Assembly: GCA_026225055.1 (NCBI GenBank)
Contig: JAMFSA010000091.1
Coordinates: 1 to 64,000 of the forward strand
Origin: Mucilaginibacter xinganensis
GTDB taxonomy: Bacteria > Bacteroidota > Bacteroidia > Sphingobacteriales > Sphingobacteriaceae
Reading direction: 5' to 3'
DNA: 64,000 nucleotides
The translations under genes were made by a program, and so were the position numbers. Positions 63,076-64,000 of this stretch are shown here, in pieces; position 1 is the first letter of the stretch; the number at the start of each line of letters is the position of its first letter. A model generated the notes under the pieces. The model did not search any database and was not told the origin of the DNA. It worked only from the letters and a program-made list of their open reading frames with translations.

Positions 63076-64000
63076 ATGCAAAAACTAAACTACATATTAC
63101 TATTACTTATACTGATCATTTGCTGTAATGCAATTAAAGTTGATGCACAGGATAAAGAAAAGCATAAGATCAGCATGAAAGATTCGCTTGATCATGCCTT
63201 TGACATGAGCGACTATATGATCTACTCAAATGGTCTTCTTGTGGTGCCGGTTCCTATTACTGAGCCGTCATTAGGCGGCATAGGCGGCGCATTAGTTCCT
63301 GTTTTTTTAAAGAAAAGGGACCCAATAATTGATACCGTGAATGGTAAGGTGAGGGTTAGGCGCATCAACCCTGATATGACAGGAGCCCTCGGTATGTACA
63401 CAGCCAATAACAGTTGGCTATTGGGAGGTTTCCGCTTTGGCACATTTGCAAAACCCGGTATTACCTATCGTGTAATGGCCGCCTATGGCGATTTAAACCT
63501 TACCTTTTATCATACCTTCCCGCGTTTGGGCGAACAGAGCTTTAACTTCAATTTTAAAACCGTGCCCATTTATGTGCAAACCCTTAAACAGTTTAATAAT
63601 CCTAATTGGAGTGCCGGGATACAATATCTTTTCTTAGATACCAAAATATCCTTAGCCGCTGATTCTCTGCCTTCCTTTGTTAGTAAAAAAGAGGTAAAAA
63701 GTACGGTTAGCCAGTTGGGGGGAGTTATCCAGTACGATGGGCGGGATAATATATTTACCCCAAATAAAGGCGTTCGTGCAGAGGCCGATTTCTTTTGGTC
63801 GGGCAGCGCGATCGGTAGCGACTATAACTCCTGGCGCATCAATTATTCAGCCATTGGTTATACGCCCATTACCCCCAAATTTATTGGCGGCCTGCGGATA
63901 GAAGGACAGCAATCATTGGGTAAGCCCCCGTTTTATATGCTGCCATTTATTGATCTGCGGGGAGTGCCATCAGCCCGGTACCAGGGCAATGCTACATTAC
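63076..64000 (+). CDS. Omp85/BamA-like outer-membrane protein, truncated by the window
   Basis: The frame starts at ATG 63076, 3 nt after the preceding stop, and stays open to the last base (308 complete codons). A signal peptide (about 1-24, ending VDAQ) leads to a chain with YMIYSNGLLVVPVP, GLFGGFRFGTF-like strands (WLLGGFRFGTF), and FIDLRGVPSARYQGN, which resembles the FRGYP/LRGVPS region of Omp85 barrels. Only the N-terminal half of the barrel is seen. It may be a lipid-linked or patatin-less Omp85 member; the C terminus is needed to decide. Confidence 0.65.
   Translation, partial: MQKLNYILLLLILIICCNAIKVDAQDKEKHKISMKDSLDHAFDMSDYMIYSNGLLVVPVPITEPSLGGIGGALVPVFLKKRDPIIDTVNGKVRVRRINPDMTGALGMYTANNSWLLGGFRFGTFAKPGITYRVMAAYGDLNLTFYHTFPRLGEQSFNFNFKTVPIYVQTLKQFNNPNWSAGIQYLFLDTKISLAADSLPSFVSKKEVKSTVSQLGGVIQYDGRDNIFTPNKGVRAEADFFWSGSAIGSDYNSWRINYSAIGYTPITPKFIGGLRIEGQQSLGKPPFYMLPFIDLRGVPSARYQGNATL

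Overview
The window reads as chromosomal DNA of a Bacteroidota bacterium of the Sphingobacteriaceae type (Mucilaginibacter or Pedobacter-like). The evidence is a SusC/SusD pair with its own ECF sigma factor and FecR anti-sigma factor, many SCK-type lipoproteins and small outer-membrane barrels, promoters ending in TTTG, weak ribosome-binding sites, and moderate GC content. The genus is inferred from gene style, not from a marker gene.

Layout. 1-0.8 kb: the 3' end of one unusual tRNA, a second complete class II tRNA-like gene, and mobile-looking palindromic repeats. 0.8-3.7 kb: a small CsbD-like protein, a C-terminal processing protease and a His-rich secreted protein. 3.8-11 kb: a complete histidine-utilisation operon on the minus strand (marR-hutH-hutU-hutI-small membrane protein-ftcD), with a perfect 24-bp palindrome in front of the regulator. 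11.2-15.8 kb: lipoproteins, a beta-barrel, a pepsin-like lipoprotein with two DTG motifs, and an L,D-transpeptidase. 16-19 kb: a four-gene cluster of thioredoxin, ApbE flavin transferase, a Cys-tailed lipoprotein and a DUF3570 barrel. 19-20.6 kb: a PAS-AraC regulator and small proteins. 21.1-26.6 kb: a sugar or sugar-acid catabolic cluster (SSS transporter, DapA-fold lyase, YidR-like propeller, fucose-isomerase-like protein), followed by an IS110 remnant. 27.1-42.5 kb: a polysaccharide-type locus (ECF sigma, FecR, SusC, SusD, two large FG-GAP/ASPIC lipoproteins, GH43) facing a seven-haem cytochrome. 42.7-43.7 kb: a secreted-protein gene broken by a 10-bp tandem duplication, and tRNA-Ala(GGC). 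43.8-63 kb: a region organised around an exported arylsulfatase, an exported formylglycine-generating enzyme, a MoxR/DUF58/DUF4381/BatA/BatB-C/BatD operon, an exported HAD phosphatase and several outer-membrane proteins. A truncated Omp85-like gene runs off the right end.

The most notable result is a 24-bp inverted motif (TGTTCCA-N10-TGCAACA) upstream of five transcription units between 43.7 and 60.8 kb. In every case it lies 41-42 bp before an octamer ending in TTTG that fits a Bacteroidota -7 box. This fixed geometry ties DUF2252, a MetA-like outer-membrane channel, DUF6515, the sulfatase and an outer-membrane barrel into one probable regulon. The sulfatase-activating enzyme and the MoxR/Bat operon sit between the sulfatase and the last site. 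I infer an envelope system in which a sulfatase is exported, matured outside the cytoplasm and perhaps handled by a MoxR/VWA complex. No regulator for it is visible here. The second strong oddity is the tandem pair of tRNA-like genes at the left edge.
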